From CALGLS01 sp045105695 (GTDB lineage: Bacteria; Bacteroidota; Bacteroidia; Chitinophagales; Saprospiraceae): 27,754 nucleotides of DNA. The position numbers and the translations under genes were made by a program. The notes below the pieces were generated by a model. The model saw only the letters and a program-made list of their open reading frames with translations. It ran no database searches and was not told the DNA's origin. The stretch lies in NCBI GenBank assembly GCA_045105695.1, contig JBGCDT010000511.1, forward strand, positions 1-27,754. The letters are read 5' to 3'. Positions 14,806-22,536 of this stretch are shown piece after piece; position 1 is the stretch's first letter, and every line of letters starts with the position of its first letter.

Positions 14806-16114
14806 TAGATTGAATATCGCTTTGTTCTTTTCATGTCTGTTGGTTGCCTCCATCGTGACGTCTCCTTTTTTGCTTACCCTAAGCATGATTGCTTTGTTGT
14901 TGTTGAGTTTTGTTTCGTTTCCAAAAGAAGGAAATGGAAAATTTGAACTTAATACAACCGCTTTTCAACGTATCACTAATTACCAACAACACCTTTCCTT
15001 ATTAGTGATTTCTTTGTTTTTTGGAATTGTACTTTTCAGTGGCTGGCAAACGGTTGGAAACTACGATTATCTTTTAGAACGGCTGCGGATAAAACTTCCC
15101 TTTCTGATTTTGCCGATCGCTTTTTTAGGTTTACCTAAATTTACTTCTCGGTACATTAATCATCTGCTTTATTTTCTGTTGTTGTTTATGACACTTATGA
15201 GTATCGGGATTGGAATTTATTATTTTTTGCATTTCTCTGAAGTTCAGCATGGACTTAGTAGAGGCCACGCCATGCCCACGCCACGCAATCATATTCGACA
15301 TAGTTTATTGACAGCTATTAGCATCCTTGGAGGACTCCATTTGATTATGCAAAAGTATTGTTGGAAAAGCGAAAAAGAAAAAAGGTTAATTAAATTTTTG
15401 ACGTTTTTTTTTTTTTTTTTCATACATGTTTTGAGTGTGAAATCGGGCTTGGTTTGTTTGTACTTTTCTCTGGGCGTTTTATTACTCCGCTATATTTATG
15501 TTTCTCGAAAGTATGTTTTAGGAGCAGGTTTATTGTTAGGGCTTTTGCTCATTCCATTTATTGCTTACCATAGCATTCCTAGTTTGAAACAGAAGATTGG
15601 ATATATGTTTTATGATTTGGCACAGCACCAAAAAGGAGAAGGAGCCATCTATGCGGATTCGGGTCGAATCATTTCCTTTAAAGCTGGGGTAGAATTGTTT
15701 AAGCGGAACCCAGTCTTTGGTGTTGGTGTTGGAAATTTTAGAAGAGAGGTAAATGAATTGTATGCAGAGCAATACCCAGATTATGTACAGGCACTGATGC
15801 CGCACAATCAGTTTTTATTTGTTTTAGCGAGTACTGGTCTTTTCGGACTAGGGTTATTCTTAGTTGCTTTTTTTCTTCCGCTGTTTTACAAAAAGGCTTA
15901 TCGAAATTTTTTCTTTTTGGGTTTTTACATGCTTTCTTTAATGGCCTTTCTTTTGGAACATACGATTGAAAACGCAGCGGGCGTTGCGACCTTTTCTTTT
16001 TTTGTAATACTATTGCCTGTCTGGCTTCGGCCAACAGACAGGTTAGATAATATTTTAAAAGATCAACCCAGCGGTGTTTCTCCAGTCAAAAACTTCTCTC
16101 GCAAGACTTCCTGA
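14786..16114 (+). CDS. O-antigen ligase/polymerase-like membrane protein with in-frame T17 tract
   Basis: 442 residues with about 10-12 hydrophobic segments and the Wzy_C (O-antigen ligase) region near 290-370: GRIISFKAGVELFKRNPVFG, then GVGVGNFRREV and MPHNQFLFVLASTGLFGL. Proteins of this superfamily either ligate O-polysaccharide to lipid A-core (WaaL) or polymerise repeat units (Wzy), on the periplasmic side; sequence alone does not decide. Codons 207-212 (FFFFFF) are encoded by an uninterrupted run of 17 T (15404-15420), a slippage-prone tract. The start overlaps the FkbM gene, and the last 52 bp overlap the convergent gene at 16063. A copy of a dispersed hairpin repeat (16006-16046) lies inside the last coding part. 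Either ATG of the doublet at 14786/14789 could be the start. Confidence 0.85.
   Translation: MMSFLNDRLNIALFFSCLLVASIVTSPFLLTLSMIALLLLSFVSFPKEGNGKFELNTTAFQRITNYQQHLSLLVISLFFGIVLFSGWQTVGNYDYLLERLRIKLPFLILPIAFLGLPKFTSRYINHLLYFLLLFMTLMSIGIGIYYFLHFSEVQHGLSRGHAMPTPRNHIRHSLLTAISILGGLHLIMQKYCWKSEKEKRLIKFLTFFFFFFIHVLSVKSGLVCLYFSLGVLLLRYIYVSRKYVLGAGLLLGLLLIPFIAYHSIPSLKQKIGYMFYDLAQHQKGEGAIYADSGRIISFKAGVELFKRNPVFGVGVGNFRREVNELYAEQYPDYVQALMPHNQFLFVLASTGLFGLGLFLVAFFLPLFYKKAYRNFFFLGFYMLSLMAFLLEHTIENAAGVATFSFFVILLPVWLRPTDRLDNILKDQPSGVSPVKNFSRKTS
15404..15420 (+). repeat. Homopolymer of 17 T inside the ligase CDS
   Basis: Seventeen consecutive T following ACG. The frame is open at this length. With 16 T, translation would stop at TGA 15432-15434; with 18 T, at TAG 15571-15573 (this window's numbering). 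This is a candidate contingency tract. Confidence 0.9.
16006..16046 (+). repeat. Dispersed hairpin repeat, copy B (in ligase CDS)
   Basis: 41 bp, 36 identical to the reverse complement of 21168-21208. It folds as CCTGTC/GACAGG plus TGGC/GCCA capped by a TTCG tetraloop, with a 3-nt bulge ACA. It encodes part of the C-terminal end of the ligase protein (around VWLRPTDRLDN). Confidence 0.85.
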
Positions 16115-17619
16115 ACGGTTATTCCCCGCAGCTTACTTTCCAACCAAGATATAATATCCAAATACAAAAAAGGCCGTTTCTCAAAAGGATCTTTCTGTAT
16201 TTTCTTCAGACTATCACGCAAAGAAGCAAACTCCGCTTTCAGAGAAACAGGCGTCATCGAAGGAATTTTCCTAACAAACTTCAGGACCTCCTCCTGCACT
16301 CTATGCAAATCTTCTCGCTTCCGCAAAAACCGATAAACAGACTTCACCTGATACTGAACCAAGGACTGACTACCCAATTCAAAATGCGCAATCAAACAAA
16401 GTATTCTTGCAAAACATTGGATGTCTTCTCTTATGTCAGAATAGCCTTCGTTGATGATGAGGTTTAGATAATGAATAGCATTTTCGTTGTCGCCGCTACT
16501 GAAATAGAGGCAAGCAATTTTATAATAAAATACCATAATGCGATGCGTGTCCCAGTTGTAAGTCTCTTGTTGGATTAGTTTTTCCAGAGGCCCAACCAAT
16601 TGCAGTCCCTCCTCAGAAGTACCTTCTATATAGTGCTTGTTTATTTTATTGATGTATAGATACAAGTGCAGAATACCTTCTTCGTTTTGTCCTAGTTTTC
16701 CTTTGTGATCTATCGCAAAGTTTTCTAATTTATTCAACACCTTGATAAACTTATCATGTTGCCAAAGTAGAAAAAGTGCATTTAATAAATTGTGCAATCC
16801 TTTCAAATATAACGGCCGTTCCACTGCGATCATTCTTTCATCTTCTTCAAATAACTGCACCCAACGAAGAGCATATTTATAGTAAGGCAAAAACTCCTGT
16901 GACATAAAATGATACCAACAGTAGGATTGAAATAAGTATAACTTTTCGTAAAAACTCAGTCGCTGTAAATCGTAACTTGGCAAATTGGAATAAAAAAATT
17001 CACGAACAAATAGAAATTCTTTTTGATTGCGAACGTAGCCGACTTTGATGTACAATCCATAAAGTTGTAAAGCCAAATTAGAAAATAGATGCGAGCGGGA
17101 AATAAGTTTACTCACCCGATGCGATGCCGTGGTAAGTTCCTCTGTACGGTCGGCGCGGCTGCGGGTAATGTGCTGCGATTCTATGAGTTTCTCAAATTCA
17201 ATAACCTCCAAAGCCAGCGCATACTGATGGGATTCCAGGGCCTTATTTTTTGCTCTTGCAAGCTCTTCGAGGCTTTGACGATACAAGCCTTTGTTGTACA
17301 AAACGCGCGCATAATCCAGCCGCTCCCGGAGCTCGATATCCAAATTATGATTACGATGAAGCAGCCGAAGTGCCACTAATAATTGCTTATACAAATGCGC
17401 TTTCACATTGCTCAATTGCCGCTTCTTAATACCTGGTATTTTTTCTAAAATATAATTTTGGTCGTAGTGCTTTTTTTTCAAGAGGACGTCAAACAATTGC
17501 AAAAACAGTAAATCCTCAGACGGATTATTTCGATTGGCATAGACTCTGAAAAAACGCTTCTCAGCACTTGTCAGTGATTTCACCAATTGAATAAGATAGT
17601 CTGTTTGCTGCTTTGGCAT
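16063..17619 (-). CDS. Helical-repeat protein of unknown function
   Basis: 518 residues, not recognised as a named family. It has no signal peptide or membrane segment, so it is probably cytoplasmic. The sequence is almost wholly alpha-helical with TPR-like spacing of aromatic and Ala/Leu residues (for example YARVLYNKGLYRQSLEELAR, 103-122, and YFSSGDNENAIHYLNLII). The N-terminal part, SLTSAEKRFFRVYANR, followed by helices, is reminiscent of small DNA- or protein-binding helical domains, but no catalytic motif was seen. It is convergent with the ligase gene, sharing 52 bp at the 3' ends (16063-16114), and divergent from leuA. The length and lack of disruption suggest a real gene. Confidence 0.8.
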   Translation of the reverse strand: MPKQQTDYLIQLVKSLTSAEKRFFRVYANRNNPSEDLLFLQLFDVLLKKKHYDQNYILEKIPGIKKRQLSNVKAHLYKQLLVALRLLHRNHNLDIELRERLDYARVLYNKGLYRQSLEELARAKNKALESHQYALALEVIEFEKLIESQHITRSRADRTEELTTASHRVSKLISRSHLFSNLALQLYGLYIKVGYVRNQKEFLFVREFFYSNLPSYDLQRLSFYEKLYLFQSYCWYHFMSQEFLPYYKYALRWVQLFEEDERMIAVERPLYLKGLHNLLNALFLLWQHDKFIKVLNKLENFAIDHKGKLGQNEEGILHLYLYINKINKHYIEGTSEEGLQLVGPLEKLIQQETYNWDTHRIMVFYYKIACLYFSSGDNENAIHYLNLIINEGYSDIREDIQCFARILCLIAHFELGSQSLVQYQVKSVYRFLRKREDLHRVQEEVLKFVRKIPSMTPVSLKAEFASLRDSLKKIQKDPFEKRPFLYLDIISWLESKLRGITVQEVLREKFLTGETPLG

Positions 17620-17635
17620 TGTAAAAAAGAAATCA

Positions 17636-17710
17636 ACAACTAGTTGTAAACCAGTTCTTTATTAAGAAAAACAAAGGATTTACTTGTCGTAACACATTCC
17701 AAAACTAGTT
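17636..17710. promoter_or_regulatory. Paired AACTAGTT palindromes in the divergent leuA control region
   Basis: A perfect 12-bp palindrome ACAACTAGTTGT (17636-17647) and a second AACTAGTT (17703-17710), 65 bp apart start to start. The sequences after the cores are also alike (gtAAACC and ctAAAACC). They lie between the unknown gene and leuA and could be operator sites for either. Confidence 0.4.
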
Positions 17711-17732
17711 CTAAAACCTGTCTGACAAAAGA

Positions 17733-17740
17733 TATATTTG
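17733..17740 (+). promoter_or_regulatory. Predicted -7 element of the leu operon
   Basis: TATATTTG, a perfect TAnnTTTG; no good -33 element is visible at the usual distance. The implied leader before leuA is about 95-100 nt. Confidence 0.5.
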
Positions 17741-17806
17741 AATCGGCAAACATAGTTATAAAGAAGCAAATTTAGATACATCAAAGAGGTCTGACTATTT
17801 TTCAAA

Positions 17807-17848
17807 ATGCCTCATCACCTATTTTCCGATAAAATAAAATTGACATGA
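17807..17848 (+). CDS. Possible leu leader peptide / upstream ORF overlapping leuA start
   Basis: ATG at 17807 opens a 13-residue ORF, MPHHLFSDKIKLT, with stop TGA sharing the sequence ATGA with the leuA start (17845-17848). Such an overlap usually couples translation of the two frames. It has two Leu codons (CTA, TTG) and two His codons, fewer than in classic leu attenuators, and no terminator/antiterminator pair was seen. It may be a translational coupling device or chance. Confidence 0.35.
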   Translation: MPHHLFSDKIKLT

Positions 17849-19017
17849 GTAACTCCCAAATTCAGATTTTTGACACTACGCTTCGCGATGGCGAACAGGT
17901 GCCAGGATGCAAATTAAATCAGTCAGAAAAAGTAGAGATTGCCCAAAATTTGGAGGCACTCGGCGTGAACGTTATTGAGGCTGGCTTTCCAATTTCTAGC
18001 CCTGGAGATTTCAAATCAGTAGAGGCAATTAGTCGAGCTATAAAATTTCCAACAGTATGTGCACTTTCGCGAGCCATTGAGAAAGACATCAAGGTTGCCG
18101 CCGAAGCCATCCGTTATGCGAGACGACCTAGAATCCACACCGGCATTGGAACATCAGAATCCCACATTCGCTACAAGCTGAATTCTACACAAGACAAAAT
18201 TATCGAAAGAGCAGTAGCTGCGGTTAAATATGCAAAGTCATTTGTGGAAGACGTGGAGTTCTATGCAGAAGATGCAGGCCGTACGGAAAATGAATACTTA
18301 GCTAAAGTACTGGAAGCTGTTATCGCCGCTGGCGCTACGGTTGTCAACATTCCTGACACCACAGGTTATTGTCTGCCCGATCAGTATGGTAGAAAAATAA
18401 AATACCTGATGGAAAATGTGAAAGGGATTCACAAAGCAACCATTTCTACTCATTGTCATAATGACCTCGGTTTAGCTACAGCCAATTCCATTGCAGGTAT
18501 TCAGAATGGTGCTCGACAAATCGAATGTACCATCAACGGCATTGGAGAACGCGCTGGCAACACCAGCCTGGAAGAAGTAGTGATGATTATGAAGCAACAC
18601 CCATACATGAATCTCGAAACGGGCATCAATACTAAGATGCTAAATCCAATTAGCCAATTGGTTTCTGATAGAATGGGAATGGCCGTTCAGGCCAATAAAG
18701 CCATCGTCGGTGCAAATGCCTTCGCGCACTCTTCTGGCATTCATCAGGACGGTGTCATCAAAAGAAGAGATACTTATGAAATCATGAATCCGCTAGATGT
18801 AGGTGTAGATAAATCTTCCATTATCTTAACGGCCAGAAGTGGTCGCGCAGCACTAGCTTATCGAGCTAAAGAAATTGGCTACAACCTTACTAAGAAAGCA
18901 TTGGATATTGTCTATAAAGAATTTTTAGTACTGGCTGATTTGAAAAAAGAAATAGATGATAAGGATTTGATGCAGTTGCTTAAAAGAACAGTCGCTGGAG
19001 TTGCAATGCCAGGTTAA
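17845..19017 (+). CDS. leuA: 2-isopropylmalate synthase, short form lacking the regulatory domain
   Basis: 390 residues. It condenses acetyl-CoA with 2-oxoisovalerate to 2-isopropylmalate, the first committed step of leucine synthesis. The TIM-barrel HMG-CoA-lyase-like domain has DTTLRDGEQVPG (10-21), the metal-binding STHCHNDLG and NGIGERAGN, and the subdomain motif FAHSSGIHQDG. The protein stops after the second subdomain. The C-terminal ~110-130 residue LeuA dimer domain, which binds leucine for feedback inhibition in the ~510-residue forms, is absent. The close relative citramalate synthase or homocitrate synthase is a formal alternative, but the leuCDB neighbours support LeuA. First gene of the operon. 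Confidence 0.93.
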   Translation: MSNSQIQIFDTTLRDGEQVPGCKLNQSEKVEIAQNLEALGVNVIEAGFPISSPGDFKSVEAISRAIKFPTVCALSRAIEKDIKVAAEAIRYARRPRIHTGIGTSESHIRYKLNSTQDKIIERAVAAVKYAKSFVEDVEFYAEDAGRTENEYLAKVLEAVIAAGATVVNIPDTTGYCLPDQYGRKIKYLMENVKGIHKATISTHCHNDLGLATANSIAGIQNGARQIECTINGIGERAGNTSLEEVVMIMKQHPYMNLETGINTKMLNPISQLVSDRMGMAVQANKAIVGANAFAHSSGIHQDGVIKRRDTYEIMNPLDVGVDKSSIILTARSGRAALAYRAKEIGYNLTKKALDIVYKEFLVLADLKKEIDDKDLMQLLKRTVAGVAMPG

Positions 19018-19061
19018 ATCGTAAATTGATAACAATAGTATTACAAAATAGCAAACTCAGT

Positions 19062-20450
19062 ATGTCTAAAACACTTTTTGATAAACTTTGGGAATCACAC
19101 ACTGTCCACAGCACTAATGGGCAAGACATTATTTATATCGACCGGCACTTCATTCATGAGGTGACGAGTCCTCAGGCCTTCAATGGCTTGACTAAAAGAA
19201 ATCTTCCTGTTTTCCGAAAGGAAAAAACCGTAGCTACTGCTGATCATAATGTACCGACACTGAATCAACATCTCCCGATTCAAGAACCACAGTCTCGTAA
19301 GCAAGTCGCAACCCTTGTCCAAAATTGCAAAGATTTTGGCGTAGACCTTTACGGTCTAGGACATCCTTACCAGGGCATCGTTCATGTAATCGGGCCAGAG
19401 CTGGGGATCACTCGGCCGGGCATGACCATCGTTTGTGGCGACAGCCATACTTCAACGCATGGCGCTTTTGGTTGTATTGCTTTCGGCATTGGGACAAGTC
19501 AAGTGGAGCAGGTTTTTGCTTCGCAATGTTTGCTTTTGCAAAAGCCTAAGCAGATGCGGATCAGAGTGGATGGAGAATTGGCTCCTGGTGTTTTATCAAA
19601 AGACATTATTCTTTACATCATCAGTAAATTGGGAACGGGCGGAGCAACTGGTCATTTTGTGGAATACGCAGGATCTACTATTGAGGCGCTTTCTATGGAA
19701 GGTCGAATGACGGTTTGCAACATGAGTATCGAGATGGGTGCCCGTGGTGGATTCATTGCACCAGACCAAACGACTTTTGATTATGTCAAAGGACGTGAGT
19801 TTGCACCAAAGGGAACGGAGTTTGAAAAAGCTGTTGGACATTGGAAAACATTGCAAACAGACGAGGGGGCAACTTTCGATACGGAATATCATTTCGATGC
19901 AGCAGATATAGAACCGATGCTCACTTACGGAACCAACCCAGGCATGGGTATTAAAATTTCTAACAATGTGCCTACATCTGCCGAAGTAGCGTCTCCAACC
20001 AATCTTCAAAAAGCACTTTCTTACATGGATTTGCAGGAAGGAACTTCTTTGGTTGGTAAAAAAATCAACCATGTTTTTATTGGCAGTTGTACCAATGCAA
20101 GGATAGAAGACTTGCGCCTTGTAGCTAATTATGTAAAAGGAAAAACCAAAGCGCCGCATGTGCAGGCGATGATTGTTCCAGGCTCCAAGCAGGTAGAAAA
20201 ACAAGCGCAGGAGGAAGGGCTAGATAAGATTTTCACAGCGGCAGGTTTTCAATTGCGGGAGCCAGGATGTTCTGCTTGTCTGGGAATGAACGAAGATAAA
20301 GTCCCTGCTGGAGAATACTGCGTGTCTACTTCCAATCGAAATTTTGAAGGCAGACAAGGACCAGGAGCAAGAACAATACTGGCCAGTCCACTTACCGCAG
20401 CTGCTACGGCTGTGGCTGGAGAAATCGTAGATGTAAGAGTATTGTTATAA
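19062..20450 (+). CDS. leuC: 3-isopropylmalate dehydratase large subunit
   Basis: 462 residues from ATG 19062. Together with LeuD it isomerises 2- to 3-isopropylmalate through an aconitase-type [4Fe-4S] cluster. The cluster ligands are visible as the Cys in IGSCTNARIEDLR and the two Cys in EPGCSACLGMN. Other family motifs are DSHTSTHGAFG and GATGHFVEYAG. The frame is open further upstream to a TTG at 19026, but ATG 19062 gives the standard N terminus MSKTLFDKLWESH, so I chose it. It lies 44 bp after leuA. Confidence 0.97.
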   Translation: MSKTLFDKLWESHTVHSTNGQDIIYIDRHFIHEVTSPQAFNGLTKRNLPVFRKEKTVATADHNVPTLNQHLPIQEPQSRKQVATLVQNCKDFGVDLYGLGHPYQGIVHVIGPELGITRPGMTIVCGDSHTSTHGAFGCIAFGIGTSQVEQVFASQCLLLQKPKQMRIRVDGELAPGVLSKDIILYIISKLGTGGATGHFVEYAGSTIEALSMEGRMTVCNMSIEMGARGGFIAPDQTTFDYVKGREFAPKGTEFEKAVGHWKTLQTDEGATFDTEYHFDAADIEPMLTYGTNPGMGIKISNNVPTSAEVASPTNLQKALSYMDLQEGTSLVGKKINHVFIGSCTNARIEDLRLVANYVKGKTKAPHVQAMIVPGSKQVEKQAQEEGLDKIFTAAGFQLREPGCSACLGMNEDKVPAGEYCVSTSNRNFEGRQGPGARTILASPLTAAATAVAGEIVDVRVLL

Positions 20451-20565
20451 AATAATTTTAGTTTTGCGACCTGGTGCAGTGGCAGTCGTGCGTAAGCGAC
20501 AGTTCGTAAAACAGTCCCAGACAAAACAGATGTTAAAGAATCACTTTCTAAATTTTCAAAAATAA
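20451..20565. other. leuC-leuD spacer
   Basis: 115 bp whose middle is noticeably richer in GC than its neighbours. It includes GTCGTGCGTAAGCGAC, able to form a short stem closed by a GUAA (GNRA-type) loop. TAGTTTTG at 20459-20466 matches TAnnTTTG but has no -33 partner. A mini-ORF, MLKNHFLNFQK (20530-20565), ends TAA directly against the leuD ATG. Confidence 0.4.
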
Positions 20566-21159
20566 ATGCAGCCTTTCAAAAATACAACTTCCACAGCAGT
20601 CCCTCTGCCAATGGAAAACATAGATACCGACCAGATCATTCCAGCGCGCTTTCTAAAAGCAACGACTCGGGAAGGCTTTGGAGAAAATCTTTTCCGAGAT
20701 TGGAGGTACAAAAGCGACTCTATTCCAAATGAGAACTTCGTACTGAATAATCCCTTGTATGGTGGAGAACTTTTGGTGGCGGGTAAAAACTTTGGTTGTG
20801 GCTCCAGTAGAGAACATGCGGCTTGGGCCATTTACGATGCAGGGTTTCGAGTAGTTGTTTCCAGTTTCTTTGCAGATATTTTCAAGGGGAATGCGCTGAA
20901 TAATGGGTTGTTGCCCGTCGTTGTTGCTCCTTCTTTTTTGGATGAACTCTTCAGCAGTATTGAAGCGAATCCATCAGTAAAAATCACAGTGGATCTGGAG
21001 AATCAACTGATTGAAAATGGAGGAACAGGCACTCGATTTAATTTTGAAATTGATTCCTACAAAAAAATGTGTTTACTAAAAGGTTTGGATGACACAGACT
21101 ATGTCCTCAGTGAGCAAGACAAAATTTTAGCCTTTGAAAAGCAACAAGTAATTTTCTAA
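20566..21159 (+). CDS. leuD: 3-isopropylmalate dehydratase small subunit
   Basis: 197 residues, the usual size. It supplies the swivelling domain that completes the LeuCD active site. Diagnostic motifs are PLPMENIDTDQIIPARFLK (18-36), the substrate loop NFGCGSSREHAAWAI, and FFADIFKGNALNNGLLPV. ATG 20566 matches family N termini, which begin a few residues before the strand AVPLPMENIDTD. It lies 115 bp after leuC and 90 bp before leuB in the leu operon. Confidence 0.97.
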   Translation: MQPFKNTTSTAVPLPMENIDTDQIIPARFLKATTREGFGENLFRDWRYKSDSIPNENFVLNNPLYGGELLVAGKNFGCGSSREHAAWAIYDAGFRVVVSSFFADIFKGNALNNGLLPVVVAPSFLDELFSSIEANPSVKITVDLENQLIENGGTGTRFNFEIDSYKKMCLLKGLDDTDYVLSEQDKILAFEKQQVIF

Positions 21160-21167
21160 ATTGCATC

Positions 21168-21208
21168 CTAACCTGTCTATTGGCAGAAGCCAGGTAGGCA
21201 ATAATATT
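21168..21208 (-). repeat. Dispersed hairpin repeat, copy A (leuD-leuB spacer)
   Basis: Reverse complement of this segment matches 16006-16046 at 36 of 41 positions. The inner TGGC/GCCA stem is kept, the loop is TTCT instead of TTCG, and the outer stem is partly degraded. It fills most of the 90-bp leuD-leuB gap and would be present in the operon mRNA. Confidence 0.85.
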
Positions 21209-21249
21209 ATTGAACGTATCCCTTTACGTTTTCAAAACGAAATAATCTC

Positions 21250-22362
21250 ATGGAAAAGAAAATAGCCGTCCTCCCAGGCGATGGTATCGGACCAGAAGTA
21301 ATGGAGCAAGCCATTCAGGTACTGAACGCCGTAGCGACCAAATACAATCATACTTTTAAATATTGCAAAGCATCAGTTGGTGCTTGTGCGATTGATAAAT
21401 ACAACAACCCTTTGCCCGACACGACATTGGAATCTTGTCATAATTCAGATGCCATTCTCTTCGGCGCCATCGGTCATCCGCGTTTTGATAATGATCCCGA
21501 TGCGAAGATTCGTCCAGAGCAAGGGCTTTTGAAATTGCGTAAGTCAATGGGCTTGTTTTGCAATATTAGACCTGTGACTACTTTTCCAAAATTATTACAT
21601 CTTTCGCCATTGCGCCCTGAACGGGTGAACGGAGTTGACTTAGTCATCTACAGAGAATTAACTGGAGGTATTTATTTCGGAGACAGAGAGAAAGATGAGG
21701 CTGCTGGAACGGCTTTCGACACTTGCAAATACAGTGTAGAAGAAATCACCCGAATGGCTCACCCTGCTTTTCAAGCGGCTCAAAAACGCAGAAAAAAACT
21801 AACCTTAGTAGATAAAGCCAACGTCCTCGAGAGTTCCCGACTATGGCGAGCAACCGTAAAAAAAGTAGCTAAAGAATATCCTGATGTAACATTGGATTTT
21901 ATGTTTGTTGACAATGCAGCTATGCAACTAATTATTAATCCTGCATCTTTCGATGTCATACTCACGAGTAATATGTTTGGAGATATTTTATCAGATGAAG
22001 CTTCTGTTTTGCCTGGTTCTATGGGCTTGTTGCCTTCTGCATCTATTGGAAAGGGGAGTGCGATGTTTGAACCCATTCACGGTTCCTGGCCAGAAGCTGC
22101 AGGTCAGGATATTGCCAATCCATTTGCGATGATTCTTTCAGCTGCGATGATGTTGGATTATTTTGAGATGACTAGAGAAGCGGAGGACATCAGGGGCGCA
22201 GTATATGCTTGCTTGGAAAATGATATTGGAACAGCAGACTTGCAAACAGGCATCCGATTGACCTGCTCTCAGATCGGAGAAATCATCGTTTCATACCTAA
22301 CAGAAGGACCTTCTGCTTTTAAAGCGGATCGATTGGCAGAGGGCGCTTCGACCATAATTTAG
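21250..22362 (+). CDS. leuB: 3-isopropylmalate dehydrogenase
   Basis: 370 residues, full length. It oxidises and decarboxylates 3-isopropylmalate to 2-oxoisocaproate with NAD+ and a divalent metal. Motifs are LPGDGIGPEV (8-17), the substrate loop GLLKLRKSMGLFCNIRP with the Arg residues that hold the carboxylates, DKANVLESSRLW, the metal-binding Asp residues in SNMFGDILSDEASVLPGS, and the NAD-loop EPIHGSWPEAAGQDIANP. Last gene of the leu operon, followed by a terminator at 22398-22433. BCAT and ilv genes are not in the window. Confidence 0.97.
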   Translation: MEKKIAVLPGDGIGPEVMEQAIQVLNAVATKYNHTFKYCKASVGACAIDKYNNPLPDTTLESCHNSDAILFGAIGHPRFDNDPDAKIRPEQGLLKLRKSMGLFCNIRPVTTFPKLLHLSPLRPERVNGVDLVIYRELTGGIYFGDREKDEAAGTAFDTCKYSVEEITRMAHPAFQAAQKRRKKLTLVDKANVLESSRLWRATVKKVAKEYPDVTLDFMFVDNAAMQLIINPASFDVILTSNMFGDILSDEASVLPGSMGLLPSASIGKGSAMFEPIHGSWPEAAGQDIANPFAMILSAAMMLDYFEMTREAEDIRGAVYACLENDIGTADLQTGIRLTCSQIGEIIVSYLTEGPSAFKADRLAEGASTII

Positions 22363-22397
22363 ATACTTAAAATAAAACCTATATATTTTTGTAAAAG

Positions 22398-22433
22398 CTC
22401 ATCTTTCGATTTAATCGTTTGATGAGTTTTTTT
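22398..22433 (+). terminator. Rho-independent terminator of the leu operon
   Basis: Arms CTCATC (22398-22403) and GATGAG (22421-22426) with inner arms CGAT/ATCG around TTA, followed directly by seven T (22427-22433). It lies 36 bp past the leuB stop. Confidence 0.88.
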
Positions 22434-22536
22434 GTTCTGAGTTAATTCTCTCCTCCTTTGGGTGGTAACGCAAGCTTTTCTCTATTTTCCGCAAGGGCCA
22501 TGACAAAGCCTCTTAATATTTTTTGTAAAAACAATA

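Noticed and set aside
19026..19061. Upstream TTG start extending leuC by 12 residues
   Set aside because: The added residues do not match LeuC proteins; ATG 19062 gives the standard N terminus MSKTLFDKLW.
19325..20204. Overlapping frames of up to about 200 codons within leuC on both strands
   Set aside because: leuC is intact and highly conserved; the other frames have no recognisable motifs.
20466..20520. tRNA-like look of the GC-richer leuC-leuD spacer (TGCAGTGGCAG, GTTCGTAAA)
   Set aside because: No acceptor stem, anticodon stem or proper T-loop can be drawn; only a small GUAA-capped hairpin remains.
22073..22113. Resemblance of TGGCCAGAAGCTGCAGGT in leuB to the dispersed repeat
   Set aside because: It encodes the invariant GSWPEAAGQ motif of LeuB, does not form the hairpin and does not match the flanks, so it is a coincidence.
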